Positions 16,352 through 24,412 of a stretch of 64,000 nucleotides of DNA are shown in pieces. The DNA comes from Caulobacter endophyticus (lineage in GTDB: Bacteria > Pseudomonadota > Alphaproteobacteria > Caulobacterales > Caulobacteraceae), in contig NZ_JARQWV010000012.1 in the NCBI RefSeq assembly GCF_029543245.1, positions 62,001 to 126,000 of the forward strand, in the 5' to 3' direction. The first letter of the stretch is position 1. Each line of letters begins with the position of its first letter. Position numbers and translations under genes: made by a program. The notes under the pieces are model-generated. The model saw only the letters and a program-made list of their open reading frames with translations, had not been told where the DNA came from and did not search any database.

Positions 16352-18759
16352 CAGGCCTTCTCGACGAAGCTGTCGATGACCTTCTTCTCGCCGGCCTTGT
16401 CGAAGTTGACGGTCAGCTTGTTGCCTTCGATCGAGGCCACCTGGCCGTAGCCGAACTTGACGTGGAACACCCGGTCGCCGCGGCTGTAGGCGCTGTTGGT
16501 GGGGGCCGAGACGGCCACCAGCCGGCCTTCGCCCTCGATCGGCTTGGCCCGGGCGGCCGAGCCGCCGCCGCGCCAGGCCGCATTACCGCCCTTCTCGGCG
16601 AAGCCGCGCGCCTGCACCCGGTCCTGCGCGCGCTTCCAGCCGGGGCTGTCGTAGCTGCCGCTCTGGAAGGCGCTGACGCCCGGATCGTCCCAGCGCGACG
16701 ACACCGTCTGCTGCATGCCCGGGCCGCCGCCGTAATAGCCGGTTTCCGATCCCGCATCGACGTGCTCCAGCGGCAGTTCGTCGACGAAGCGGGACGGCAA
16801 CTGGCTGGTCCAGCGCCCATAGACCTGCCGGTTGGCCACGAAGCTGATGCGGGCCTCCTCGCGGGCACGGGTGATGCCCACATAGGCCAGGCGCCGCTCT
16901 TCCTCGAGGCCCTTCTCGCCCTTGTCGTCCATGCTGCGCTGGCTGGGGAACACGCCTTCCTCCCAGCCGGGCAGGAAGACCAGCGGGAACTCCAGCCCCT
17001 TGGCCGAGTGCAGGGTCATGATCCAGACGGCGTCGCCGGTGGCCTCGCGGTCGAGGTCCATGACCAGCGACACGTGCTCCAGATAGGCCTCCAGGCTGTC
17101 GAACTGGCCCATCGACTGGACCAGTTCCTTGAGGTTCTCGAGGCGCGTCTGGCTCTGCGGGCCTTTGTCCAGGCGCAGGGCGTCGGTGTAGCCGCTTTCC
17201 TCCAGCACCATCTCCAGCACCCGCTGGTGGTGCATGTTCCCGATCTGGGCGCGCCAGCGGTCGAGGTCGCGGATGAAGTTGGACAGCGCCGTGCGGGTGC
17301 GGGCCGGCAGGTCGTCGCTGCCGATGATCACCCGGGCCGCCTCGACCGTGGAGATCCCCTCGATGCGGGCGATCTGCAGCAGCTTCTGCACCGAGGTGTC
17401 GCCGATGCCGCGCTTGGGCGTGTTGACGATGCGCTCGAAGGCCAGGTCGTCGTCCGGCGACTGGATCAGGCGCAGATAGGCGTGGGCGTCGCGGATTTCC
17501 GCCCGCTCGAAGAAGCGCGGGCCGCCGACCACCTTGTAGGGGATCTGCAGCATCACGAAGCGCTCTTCGAAGGCGCGCATCTGGAAGCTGGCGCGCACCA
17601 GAATGGCCATCTGGTTGTAGCGGCGGCCGGCCTTCTTGGCCTTCTCGATCTCGTCGGCGACCATCCGGCTTTCGGCCTCGCCGTCCCAGACGCCCGAGAC
17701 CTTGACCTTCTCGCCGCCGGTTTCCTCGGTCCACAGGGTCTTGCCCAGGCGCCCCTTGTTGGCGGTGATCAGGGTCGAGGCGGCCGCGAGAATGTGCTCG
17801 GTCGAGCGGTAGTTGCGCTCCAGCCGCACGACCTTGGCGCCGGGGAAGTCGCGCTCGAAGCGTAGGATGTTGTCCACCTCGGCCCCGCGCCAGCCGTAGA
17901 TCGACTGGTCGTCGTCGCCCACGCAGCAGACGTTCTGGCGGCCCTGGGCCAGCAGGCGCAGCCACAGGTACTGGGCGACGTTGGTGTCCTGGTACTCGTC
18001 GACCATCACGTACTGGAACCGCCGCTGGAAGTCGGCCAGCACGTCCGGATTGCCGGTGAAGATCGTGATGTTGTGCAGCAGCAGGTCGCCGAAGTCGCAG
18101 GCGTTCAGGATGCGCAGCCGCTCCTGGTATTGGCGATAGAGGCTGATGCCCTTGCCGTTGGCGAATTCGCCGGCCTCGCTGGGCGGCACGCGGTCGGGGG
18201 TCCAGCCGCGGTTCTTCCAGGCGTCGATCAGGCCCGACAGGATGCGCGGCGTCCAGCGCTTGGCGTCGATGTTCTCGGCCTCGATCAGCTGCTTGAGCAG
18301 CCGCTCGTTATCGTCGGTGTCGATGATCGTGTAGTTCGACTTCAGCCCCACCAGCTCGGCGTGGCGGCGCAGGATCTGGGCGGCCACCGAGTGGAAGGTT
18401 CCCAGCCACCGCAGGCCCTCGGCTTCCGGACCGATGATGTGGGTGATCCGCTCGCGCATCTCGCGCGCGGCCTTGTTGGTGAAGGTGACGGCCAGGATCT
18501 CCCACGGCCGGGCGCGGCCGGTGGCGAGGATGTGGGCCAGGCGCGTGGTCAGCACCCGGGTCTTGCCGGTGCCGGCCCCGGCCAGCACCAGGACCGGGCC
18601 CTCTGTGGTGACGACGGCTTCGTGCTGCTCGGTGTTGAGCCCGCTCAGATAGTCGGGCGCGGGACTGCCGCCGCCGGGAGCCTGGGGGCGGGCGAGGTCG
18701 GAGATGCGCGGAGCGGGGAGGTCGCCGAACGGGTCGGTCGAGTCGAAGCCGGAAGACAT
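16351..18759 (-). CDS. uvrD: UvrD/PcrA-type ATP-dependent DNA helicase
   Basis: This is a superfamily 1A 3'-5' helicase acting in nucleotide excision repair, mismatch repair and clearing of stalled forks. The 802 residues contain Walker A GAGTGKT (61-67), motif II DEYQDT (254-259), motif III GDDDQSIYGWRGA (281-293), a motif V/VI region with TLHSAKGLEF and AYVGITRAREE, and the C-terminal PcrA-type Tudor-like tail (RGDRVFHVKFGYGQVASIEG). The length is normal. A GAAC-N7-GCAC sequence overlapping the start region resembles a degenerate alphaproteobacterial LexA box. Confidence 0.95.
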   Translation of the reverse strand: MSSGFDSTDPFGDLPAPRISDLARPQAPGGGSPAPDYLSGLNTEQHEAVVTTEGPVLVLAGAGTGKTRVLTTRLAHILATGRARPWEILAVTFTNKAAREMRERITHIIGPEAEGLRWLGTFHSVAAQILRRHAELVGLKSNYTIIDTDDNERLLKQLIEAENIDAKRWTPRILSGLIDAWKNRGWTPDRVPPSEAGEFANGKGISLYRQYQERLRILNACDFGDLLLHNITIFTGNPDVLADFQRRFQYVMVDEYQDTNVAQYLWLRLLAQGRQNVCCVGDDDQSIYGWRGAEVDNILRFERDFPGAKVVRLERNYRSTEHILAAASTLITANKGRLGKTLWTEETGGEKVKVSGVWDGEAESRMVADEIEKAKKAGRRYNQMAILVRASFQMRAFEERFVMLQIPYKVVGGPRFFERAEIRDAHAYLRLIQSPDDDLAFERIVNTPKRGIGDTSVQKLLQIARIEGISTVEAARVIIGSDDLPARTRTALSNFIRDLDRWRAQIGNMHHQRVLEMVLEESGYTDALRLDKGPQSQTRLENLKELVQSMGQFDSLEAYLEHVSLVMDLDREATGDAVWIMTLHSAKGLEFPLVFLPGWEEGVFPSQRSMDDKGEKGLEEERRLAYVGITRAREEARISFVANRQVYGRWTSQLPSRFVDELPLEHVDAGSETGYYGGGPGMQQTVSSRWDDPGVSAFQSGSYDSPGWKRAQDRVQARGFAEKGGNAAWRGGGSAARAKPIEGEGRLVAVSAPTNSAYSRGDRVFHVKFGYGQVASIEGNKLTVNFDKAGEKKVIDSFVEKA

Positions 18760-18761
18760 GG

Positions 18762-18776
18762 GAACATATGTAGCAC
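18762..18776 (-). promoter_or_regulatory. Degenerate LexA-like box at the helicase start
   Basis: GAAC-ATATGTA-GCAC lies 3-17 bp upstream of the helicase ATG. It has one mismatch to the alphaproteobacterial SOS motif GAAC-N7-GAAC (GTTC-N7-GTTC on the other strand). Spacing fits, but one half is imperfect. Confidence 0.35.
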
Positions 18777-18869
18777 AAACTTCCCCAGGCTTAAGCCCCG
18801 GAGGCGGCTTTGCGGAACCCTGGCCGCGGCCCTCCCGTTGATCGGCAGGGACGAGACAGGAGCAGGAAC

Positions 18870-19094
18870 ATGGCGGAAGAGAGCAAGTCAGGCGGGGGCA
18901 ACAGCGGCCTGGCCTTCATCGTCGGCGCCCTGGTGGTCGTCGTCGCGGTGCTGGGCTTCCTGATGTTCTCCGGCGGCTTCACCCAGAAGAAGTCGGTGGA
19001 TGTCGACATCACCGCGACCGCGCCCAAGCTGCCGGACGCACCCAAGATGCCCGAAGCGCCGAAGGTTCCCGAAGCGCCCAAGGCTCCTGGCTGA
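18870..19094 (+). CDS. Small single-pass membrane protein with Pro-Ala-Pro tail
   Basis: This 74-residue protein starts at 18870 after GGAGCAGG. A single helix LAFIVGALVVVVAVLGFLMF occupies residues about 13-32. It is followed by KKSVDVDITATAPKLP and a tail of four repeats of the form P-(D/E)-A-P-K. The tail would lie in the periplasm if the N-terminus is cytoplasmic. It belongs to no family I can name. The next gene has the same design (one helix, proline-rich tail), so the two probably work together. Confidence 0.65.
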   Translation: MAEESKSGGGNSGLAFIVGALVVVVAVLGFLMFSGGFTQKKSVDVDITATAPKLPDAPKMPEAPKVPEAPKAPG

Positions 19095-19125
19095 GCCGTC
19101 TAGGGCCTGGAGAGAGGAGGCGGGC

Positions 19126-19347
19126 ATGGCTCGCCATCATGGACATCATCACGAAGGGGCCTGGAGCGGCGCCGCGCTGCTGGCGGTCCTGGTTCTTGTC
19201 GCCCTGCTGGTCTACGCCGTCTGGCGTTCGGGCCTGCTGGTCGTGCGGCCCGACATCGCTGATCTGAGGCTGCCCGACCTGGCGCCGCCGACCATGCCGA
19301 CTCCCAACCCCGAGCCGCTGCCGTCGCCGGTTCCGCGGCCGGGGTAG
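19126..19347 (+). CDS. Small His-rich, Pro-rich single-pass membrane protein
   Basis: This 73-residue protein starts at 19126 behind GAGAGGAGG. The N-terminus is His-rich (ARHHGHHHEG) and could bind metal. A helix (AALLAVLVLVALLVYAVW) is followed by a Pro-rich tail with MPTPNPEPLPSPVPRPG. It lies 31 bp after a gene of similar design. The function is unknown. Confidence 0.6.
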   Translation: MARHHGHHHEGAWSGAALLAVLVLVALLVYAVWRSGLLVVRPDIADLRLPDLAPPTMPTPNPEPLPSPVPRPG

Positions 19348-19361
19348 GGGAGGCATTAAAG

Positions 19362-19497
19362 GAACCTCCCCTCGTGGGGGAGGCGGCCGAAGGCCGGTGC
19401 GGGGAAGTTTTCAGCCTCCCCGGCGCCGGCAGGTTCGGCATGCACGCCCCCCACCGATCGCCACGCGATCGCCTCCCCGCAGGGGGAGGTTCCTTGT
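19362..19497. repeat. Inverted-repeat intergenic element
   Basis: Inverted ends AAGGAACCTCCCC and GGGGGAGGTTCCTT enclose internal G/C-rich hairpins (GGGGGAGGCGGCCGAAGG on the left). The element fills the convergent space before the RHH gene. It is related in style to the elements at 5220, 28597 and 53636. Confidence 0.65.
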
Positions 19498-19499
19498 GG

Positions 19500-19709
19500 T
19501 CAGCTTCCCGCCCGCTGCAGGGCGTATACCCGGCAGGCCGAGGCCAGAGGGCGCTCGCCCCGGCCCACGTCGATGCGCTGGATCAGAGCGGCGATGCTGA
19601 CGGCGTCCTGCTTGGCGATGCGCTCGAGCGCGGCCCAGAACTCGGGCTCGAGGGCCAGCGAAGTGGCGTGGCCCGCCAGGTTTACCGATCGCTTTTTCAA
19701 ACTGCCCAT
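19500..19709 (-). CDS. Ribbon-helix-helix domain protein
   Basis: This 69-residue protein matches the alphaproteobacterial RHH_4-type family of small DNA-binding regulators. KKRSVNLAGHATSLALEPEFW forms the ribbon and first helix, and IAALIQRIDVGRGERPLASACRVYAL the second helix and tail. GGAGAG precedes the ATG at 19709. It is divergent from coq4, and the intervening 91 bp contain a short palindrome that could be its own operator. Its targets are unknown. Confidence 0.8.
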   Translation of the reverse strand: MGSLKKRSVNLAGHATSLALEPEFWAALERIAKQDAVSIAALIQRIDVGRGERPLASACRVYALQRAGS

Positions 19710-19754
19710 CGGCGCAACTCTCCGGCGGAACGTCGGTTCGGCTCTTGATTAAAA

Positions 19755-19769
19755 ATGACGGCGTGTCAT
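19755..19769. promoter_or_regulatory. ATGAC-N5-GTCAT palindrome, candidate RHH operator
   Basis: ATGAC-GGCGT-GTCAT is followed by a third half-like GTGACG at 19775-19780, in the AT-rich divergent region between the RHH gene and coq4. Short palindromes with nearby repeats are the usual RHH target form. Confidence 0.4.
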
Positions 19770-19800
19770 CTTTAGTGACGCCACGCCGGGAGCATGCCTG

Positions 19801-20583
19801 ATGAGCACAGCCGCGCAAGTCCTTGACGCTACTTCCGCGCGTCCTCCGCTGGGCGCCCGCGATGCGAGCTTCCGCCTGCAGCCTTTGCGGGCGTTTCGCG
19901 CCGTCCGTCGGTTGATCGCCGACAAGGAAGACACGGCCCAGGTGTTCGAGGTGATGCGGGCGCTTTCCGGCCGCGCGATCCCGAACGGTTACGCCCGCCT
20001 GCTGAAGACCCCGCAGGGCGGGGCGATCGCCTATCGCCGCGAGGAGTTCGCCGACTGGCTGTCGGACGAGGCCTGGCTGGCGCAGTTTCAGCCCGGCACG
20101 GTGGGCGCGGCCTATCGCGACTTCATCGCCCCGCGCGGCCTGACCGCCGAGGGCCTGGCCGAGGAGAGCCGCAAGGTCGCCGACGCCGACATGGACGCGG
20201 CCCATCCGCTGCTGTGGTACGCCCGCCGCCTGCGCGACGTGCACGACGTCTGGCACGTGCTGACCGGCTACGGCACCGATGCGCTGGGCGAGGTCTGCGT
20301 GGTGGCCTTCTCCTACGCCCAGACCCGCAGCCTGGGCTTTGCCTTGATCGCCTTCGCCGGCGCGCAGGAGTTCCGCCGCCTCAAGGACGGCCAGCCCTAT
20401 GGCAAGGCGGTGCGAGAAGCCTGGCGAGCCGGGCGCAAGGCAGCCTGGCTGCCCGAGGTCGACTATCCGGCCCTGTTCGCCATGCCGCTGGACGAGGCGC
20501 GGCGGGTCCTCGGGATCACGCCTCCCGCCACATACCAGGTCATTCCGCAGGACCTGCGCGAGCACTACCAGCGGGCCGCCTGA
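19801..20583 (+). CDS. coq4: Coq4 family ubiquinone biosynthesis protein
   Basis: Coq4 homologues organise ubiquinone biosynthesis and carry a metal-binding HDxxHx11E motif. This motif is exact here: H148, D149, H152 and E164 (HDVWHVLTGYGTDALGE). The 260 residues otherwise follow the family, with the helical N-terminal stretch LRAFRAVRRLIADKEDTAQVF and the C-terminal EVDYPALFAMPLDEARR. It has no signal peptide and probably associates peripherally with the inner membrane. Assignment rests on the motif and on known Coq4 homologues in alphaproteobacteria. Confidence 0.88.
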   Translation: MSTAAQVLDATSARPPLGARDASFRLQPLRAFRAVRRLIADKEDTAQVFEVMRALSGRAIPNGYARLLKTPQGGAIAYRREEFADWLSDEAWLAQFQPGTVGAAYRDFIAPRGLTAEGLAEESRKVADADMDAAHPLLWYARRLRDVHDVWHVLTGYGTDALGEVCVVAFSYAQTRSLGFALIAFAGAQEFRRLKDGQPYGKAVREAWRAGRKAAWLPEVDYPALFAMPLDEARRVLGITPPATYQVIPQDLREHYQRAA

Positions 20584-20655
20584 ACCTTAGCAATTTTACT
20601 TGTTCTCGCCGAGCGCGCGGCGTTAGCCTTCCTGCAATTAAAACGGGAGGTTTCG

Positions 20656-22467
20656 ATGTCGCGTCGCCTTTGGTCCGCCGCCTCCATCCTGGCGCTGGCG
20701 CTTGTCTCCGCACCGGCCTGGGCCCAGACCCCGCCGCCGCCTGAAGACGAGATCGACATCCAGGAGATCATCGTCAGCGGCATGCGGGTGCGCCAAGGCG
20801 GCGCTCAGGACATCAACCACTTCCGCGGCGAGGCGGCGGCCAACCGCATGCCGCTGCCCGACACCCTGACGCCCGAGGGCCTCATGGGCGGCTACGACCT
20901 CAAGATTCCCGGCCAGGAAGCCTGCGTGCGCGTGCTGTGCATCACGGGCGAGGCCATGCGCGCCGAGCTGCCGCTGTCGCCGGCCGACAAAATCCTGGTG
21001 GGGCTGGGCTTCGACAGCGGAGTCGACGCCAAGACCTGGAAACGCGCGCCGCTGAACCTGGTGGCGGTGGTCGACAAGTCCGGCTCGATGCAGGGGGCGC
21101 CCTTGATGCGGGTGCGCGAAAGCCTGCACCAGATCCTGGACCAGCTGCGTCCCGGCGATCAGCTGAGCATCGTGCTGTACGGCGACCGCTCGTATCGCCA
21201 CCTGGAGCCGACGGTGATCGGCGACAAGCGCGCCGCCATCCGCCTGGCCATCGACGCCATCGAGAGCGCGGGCTCCACCAACATGGAGGCGGGCCTGAAG
21301 GTCGGCTACGAGACGGCTTTCGCCACCCGCGACAGCTTCAAGGGCGTCACCCGGGTGATGCTGTTCACCGACGAGCAACCCAATGTCGGCCGCACCGATG
21401 CGCAGAGCTTCATGGGCATGGCCAGGGAGGCCTCGCACCGTGGCGTGGGGCTGACGACCATCGGGGTGGGTACGCAGTTCGACGCGCCCCTGGCGACCAA
21501 GGTCTCCAGCGTGCGCGGCGGCAATCTCTACTTCCTGCGCGACAAAGCCGATGTCGAGACCGTGTTCGCCGCCAAGCTGGACACCATGGTCTCCGAACTG
21601 GCCTACGACCTGACCCTCACGGTCAAGGCGCGGCCGGGCTATCGGATCAGCGGCGTCTACGGCGTGCCGGGCGACGACCTGAAGTCGGGGCCGGACGGGG
21701 CGGTGTCGATGACCGTGCCGACCGCCTTCCTCAGCACCGAGGGCGGCGGGTTGTTCGTGGCCCTGGCCAAGGCTCAGGGCGCGGCCTTCCTGCCCGAGCC
21801 GGTCGTGACGAAGGGCGAGCGCCTGCTGGACGTCGACCTGCGCTATGTCGCCGCCGCCGACGGGACTCAGGCCCGCCAGATCCTGGCCGTGGCCGCCCCC
21901 ACCGAAAACGCGTCCGACGGACTGCGGCTCGGTCATCTGCTGCTGGACGAGTTTCAGTCCCTGCACCGCGCCGCGACCCTGCATCACAAGGACGGCGACG
22001 AGGAGGGCGCCTACCAGGTGCTGCGCGGCTTCGACGGCCGCCTGAAGGCCCAGGCCGATCCGCGGCTGGAGCCCGAGCGCAAGCTGGTGGCCGAGATGCT
22101 GACCCGCGCGGCCTTCCTGGCGGGCTATGCCGGCGAGGCCAGGGCCGAGGGGCCGGTGAACCTGCTGGGCGCCTGGACGGTGGCGCGGGTCGACGGCGAG
22201 GGCCAGATCGACGTCAGGCGCGGCGACCAACTGCGCTTCAAAGAGGACGAGCTGGTCGTCAGCCGCCTCAAGCGCGGGGCCTTCACGCCCGATGACCCGG
22301 AAGGCTACGAGGCGAACGAGGACCAGGTGGCCCTGACGGAGTCGCAGCTCGTCTTCGACTACCGCATAGCCAAGGACGGGTCGCTGATCCTCACCCACGA
22401 TCGCCTGGATCTGCGGCTGGTGCTCAAGCGCACGCCGCGTACGGTCCAGGCGGCCTCGGCCGGCTGA
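20656..22467 (+). CDS. Exported von Willebrand factor type A domain protein
   Basis: This 603-residue protein has a signal peptide ending SAPAWAQ (about residue 24). The VWA domain carries a complete MIDAS motif, AVVDKSGSMQG (D140, S142, S144), and a later segment, DAIESAGSTNMEAGL. The domain order (N-terminal segment, VWA, beta-rich C-terminal region) resembles YfbK-type proteins. The N-terminal IQEIIVSGMRVRQGG looks like a TonB-receptor plug opening and may be a short mimic. A binding or complex-assembly role at the envelope is likely, but the partner is unknown. Confidence 0.85.
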   Translation: MSRRLWSAASILALALVSAPAWAQTPPPPEDEIDIQEIIVSGMRVRQGGAQDINHFRGEAAANRMPLPDTLTPEGLMGGYDLKIPGQEACVRVLCITGEAMRAELPLSPADKILVGLGFDSGVDAKTWKRAPLNLVAVVDKSGSMQGAPLMRVRESLHQILDQLRPGDQLSIVLYGDRSYRHLEPTVIGDKRAAIRLAIDAIESAGSTNMEAGLKVGYETAFATRDSFKGVTRVMLFTDEQPNVGRTDAQSFMGMAREASHRGVGLTTIGVGTQFDAPLATKVSSVRGGNLYFLRDKADVETVFAAKLDTMVSELAYDLTLTVKARPGYRISGVYGVPGDDLKSGPDGAVSMTVPTAFLSTEGGGLFVALAKAQGAAFLPEPVVTKGERLLDVDLRYVAAADGTQARQILAVAAPTENASDGLRLGHLLLDEFQSLHRAATLHHKDGDEEGAYQVLRGFDGRLKAQADPRLEPERKLVAEMLTRAAFLAGYAGEARAEGPVNLLGAWTVARVDGEGQIDVRRGDQLRFKEDELVVSRLKRGAFTPDDPEGYEANEDQVALTESQLVFDYRIAKDGSLILTHDRLDLRLVLKRTPRTVQAASAG

Positions 22468-22484
22468 GCCCGCTGGCCGGTCCG

Positions 22485-23405
22485 CTAGTCGGCCGTCGCA
22501 TGGCGGTCGATGGACGGATCGGCGGCCACGGCCTGGAGGATCCAGTCGCGGAAGGCGGCGATCTTGCGCACGCGTCGCCGATCCTCCGGATAGACCAGCC
22601 AGTAGCCGCCGCCGTAGTGCGGCGCGATGTCGAACGGCTGAATCAGCCGTCCCGACGCGATCTCGGCGGCGAAGAAGATCGGCGAGCCCACGGCCAGACC
22701 CTGGCCGGCCAGGGCCGAGGCCACCTCGATCGACTGGGCGTCGGCTTCCAGGCGCGGGGCCTCGGGACCCTGTGGCGGCGCGACGCCGGCGGCGCGGAAC
22801 CACACTTCCCATTCGCGAGAGGCGCCGATGCGCGGCGCGGCCAGCAGGTCCGCCGGGCGCTCGAATGGTCCATGCCGCGCCAGGAACTCGGGCGAGCACA
22901 GGGCGGTCTGGACGAAGGGCATCAGGAAGTGGGCGGCCAGGCCGGGCCAGCGGCCATCGCCGGCGCGCAGCCCCACGTCCGCCTCGCCGCGCCCAAGGTC
23001 GCGCAGGACGTGGCTGCCCTCCAGGCGCACGGCGATCATCGGGTGGGCCAGCTGGAAGGCGCCCAGGCGCGCGGCCAGCCAGTGGTTGGCCAGGCTCTGC
23101 ATGGTGGTGATCGCCAGCACGCCCTGGTCGGCCTCCACGAGGTCCGACAGCGCCGCGCGCAGCAGGCCCATGGACTCGGTGGCTGCGCGGGCCAGCCGTT
23201 CGCCCGCCGGGGTCAGGTCGACCTCGCGCACCTTGCGCACGAACAGCGGCTGGCCCAGCCGCTGCTCCAGGCTCTTCACCTGCCAGCTGACGGCGGCCTG
23301 GGTGACGCCCAGCTCGTCGGCGGCGCGCGTGAAGCTCTTCAGCCGGGCGGCGGCCTCGAAGACGCGGATGGCGCCCAGCGAGTATGAAGCAAGAATGTCA
23401 GCCAT
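22485..23405 (-). CDS. LysR family transcriptional regulator, GcvA-like
   Basis: This 306-residue regulator has an N-terminal HTH (FTRAADELGVTQAAVSWQVKSLE, split around residues 25-50). The Ser-Trp-Gln-Val recognition sequence and the effector domain resemble the GcvA/AmpR subgroup. A perfect palindrome overlaps its start codon and is a likely autoregulatory site. It is divergent from a 54-residue protein and convergent with the VWA gene. Target genes are unknown. Confidence 0.9.
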   Translation of the reverse strand: MADILASYSLGAIRVFEAAARLKSFTRAADELGVTQAAVSWQVKSLEQRLGQPLFVRKVREVDLTPAGERLARAATESMGLLRAALSDLVEADQGVLAITTMQSLANHWLAARLGAFQLAHPMIAVRLEGSHVLRDLGRGEADVGLRAGDGRWPGLAAHFLMPFVQTALCSPEFLARHGPFERPADLLAAPRIGASREWEVWFRAAGVAPPQGPEAPRLEADAQSIEVASALAGQGLAVGSPIFFAAEIASGRLIQPFDIAPHYGGGYWLVYPEDRRRVRKIAAFRDWILQAVAADPSIDRHATAD

Positions 23406-23418
23406 AAGTCTGGCTTAT
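23404..23418. promoter_or_regulatory. ATAAG-N5-CTTAT palindrome, candidate LysR box
   Basis: A 15-bp palindrome of the LysR type (A-N13-T symmetric) overlaps the ATG of the LysR gene, as expected for autorepression. Confidence 0.5.
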
Positions 23419-23499
23419 CCATAGCTCAACGAACCACGTTTGTCGCGGGCCTCGATCGGGCCGATCCTCCCTGTGTCGCCGGGAACAGGAGATGCGGCC

Positions 23500-23664
23500 A
23501 TGGAAGAGTTCCACAAGACCCATAAGGAAACTACGTTCGGCTGGGTGTGGGCGATCGAGCGCCTGATCGCCGCTTGGAAGCGGATGGGCGAAGCGCCGAC
23601 CACGCGGGTGGTCGGTAGCTGCGACAGCCTGCCCAAGGGCGCGCGCTATCTCGTTCCGCGCTGA
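23500..23664 (+). CDS. Small hypothetical protein (54 residues)
   Basis: The ATG at 23500 follows AGGAG eight bases upstream, a clear ribosome site. The protein (EEFHKTHKETTFGWVWAIER to PKGARYLVPR) is basic and soluble with no known domain. It is transcribed divergently from the LysR gene and could be its target. Codon use matches the neighbours. An in-frame ATG at 23440 is a less likely start. Confidence 0.5.
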   Translation: MEEFHKTHKETTFGWVWAIERLIAAWKRMGEAPTTRVVGSCDSLPKGARYLVPR

Positions 23665-23673
23665 GCCTGGCGC

Positions 23674-24225
23674 TCAGCGGCGGAAGCGGCGGAAGAGCAC
23701 AAGGCCGATGAAGCCGGCCAGGAGGGTCGCTGCGGCCGAGATCGCCGTCCGCAAGTGCGCCTTGCGCCGCCGTTCGGTTTCGCCCAGCGCGGTCAGCTTG
23801 GCTTTCTGGTCGTCGGTGCGCAGCAACCAGTCCGGGCCTGACTTGGCGCCCAGCAGCACAAGCCTTGGCGCGGCGCCTCCGCTTTCGACCCGCTCGTAGT
23901 AGCGCACAGTGGCGTAGCGGCCCGAATGGTCGCCGACCTTACCGCCGCCGTTCAGGCAGTCGTCAGCGCCTGCGCCTGCCGGCCGGCAGCGCAGGCGCAG
24001 GCGGCGTCCGTCGACCGTCTCGAACGCGTAGCCGTCGGCACGAGGCGTATCGGTGGCGGTCTTGAACACGCCTATGGTCAGGACCGTCCGCTCGCGGGGC
24101 GACGGTGTCCAGGCCGGATCGACCGGCGTCGCCCAATCCCAGATCGCGTTCCAGGCGATGACGGCGACCAGCACCGGCGCGAAGCGGAACGCCAGGGCCT
24201 GGAACGGCCAGGGAGAGCGGGGCAA
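23674..24225 (-). CDS. Hypothetical membrane protein
   Basis: This 183-residue protein has an N-terminal membrane helix (residues about 12-30, FAPVLVAVIAWNAIW), an extracytoplasmic beta-rich domain with one Cys pair (RLRCRPAGAGADDC), a predicted amphipathic helix, and a C-terminal helix ending in LVLFRRFRR. The start is a TTG immediately after the stop of the upstream DUF4169 gene (TGATTG), which suggests translational reinitiation. There is no recognised domain; a DUF3592-like fold is possible but not shown. Confidence 0.6.
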   Translation of the reverse strand: MPRSPWPFQALAFRFAPVLVAVIAWNAIWDWATPVDPAWTPSPRERTVLTIGVFKTATDTPRADGYAFETVDGRRLRLRCRPAGAGADDCLNGGGKVGDHSGRYATVRYYERVESGGAAPRLVLLGAKSGPDWLLRTDDQKAKLTALGETERRRKAHLRTAISAAATLLAGFIGLVLFRRFRR

Positions 24226-24402
24226 TCAGTCCTCGCGCTTTGCGCCGTCGAGGGCGTTCTGCAGCTTTTCGGCTCGCGCCGCGTCGAGCGTCTTCTCCGC
24301 CTTGGTGCGGCCAAAGCGGGCGCGGTTCTCGGCGGCGGTCTGCTTGGCGTCGCTCTTGGCCTTGGCCTTGCGGGCGTGGTTGAGGTTGAGGATCTCGGCC
24401 AT
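24226..24402 (-). CDS. DUF4169 family protein
   Basis: This 58-residue protein opens MAEILNLNHARKAKAKSDAK and continues AENRARFGRTKAEK, which matches the short DUF4169 family typical of alphaproteobacteria. It is highly charged and helical, and the function is unknown. It lies 10 bp past the PmoA-like gene and directly before the membrane-protein gene, inside a four-gene minus-strand operon. Confidence 0.85.
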   Translation of the reverse strand: MAEILNLNHARKAKAKSDAKQTAAENRARFGRTKAEKTLDAARAEKLQNALDGAKRED

Positions 24403-24412
24403 GGTCGGGTCT

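Noticed and set aside
20638..22899. A 753-residue frame opposite the VWA gene
   Set aside because: It is antisense to a protein with an intact MIDAS motif and signal peptide, and has no recognisable domain.
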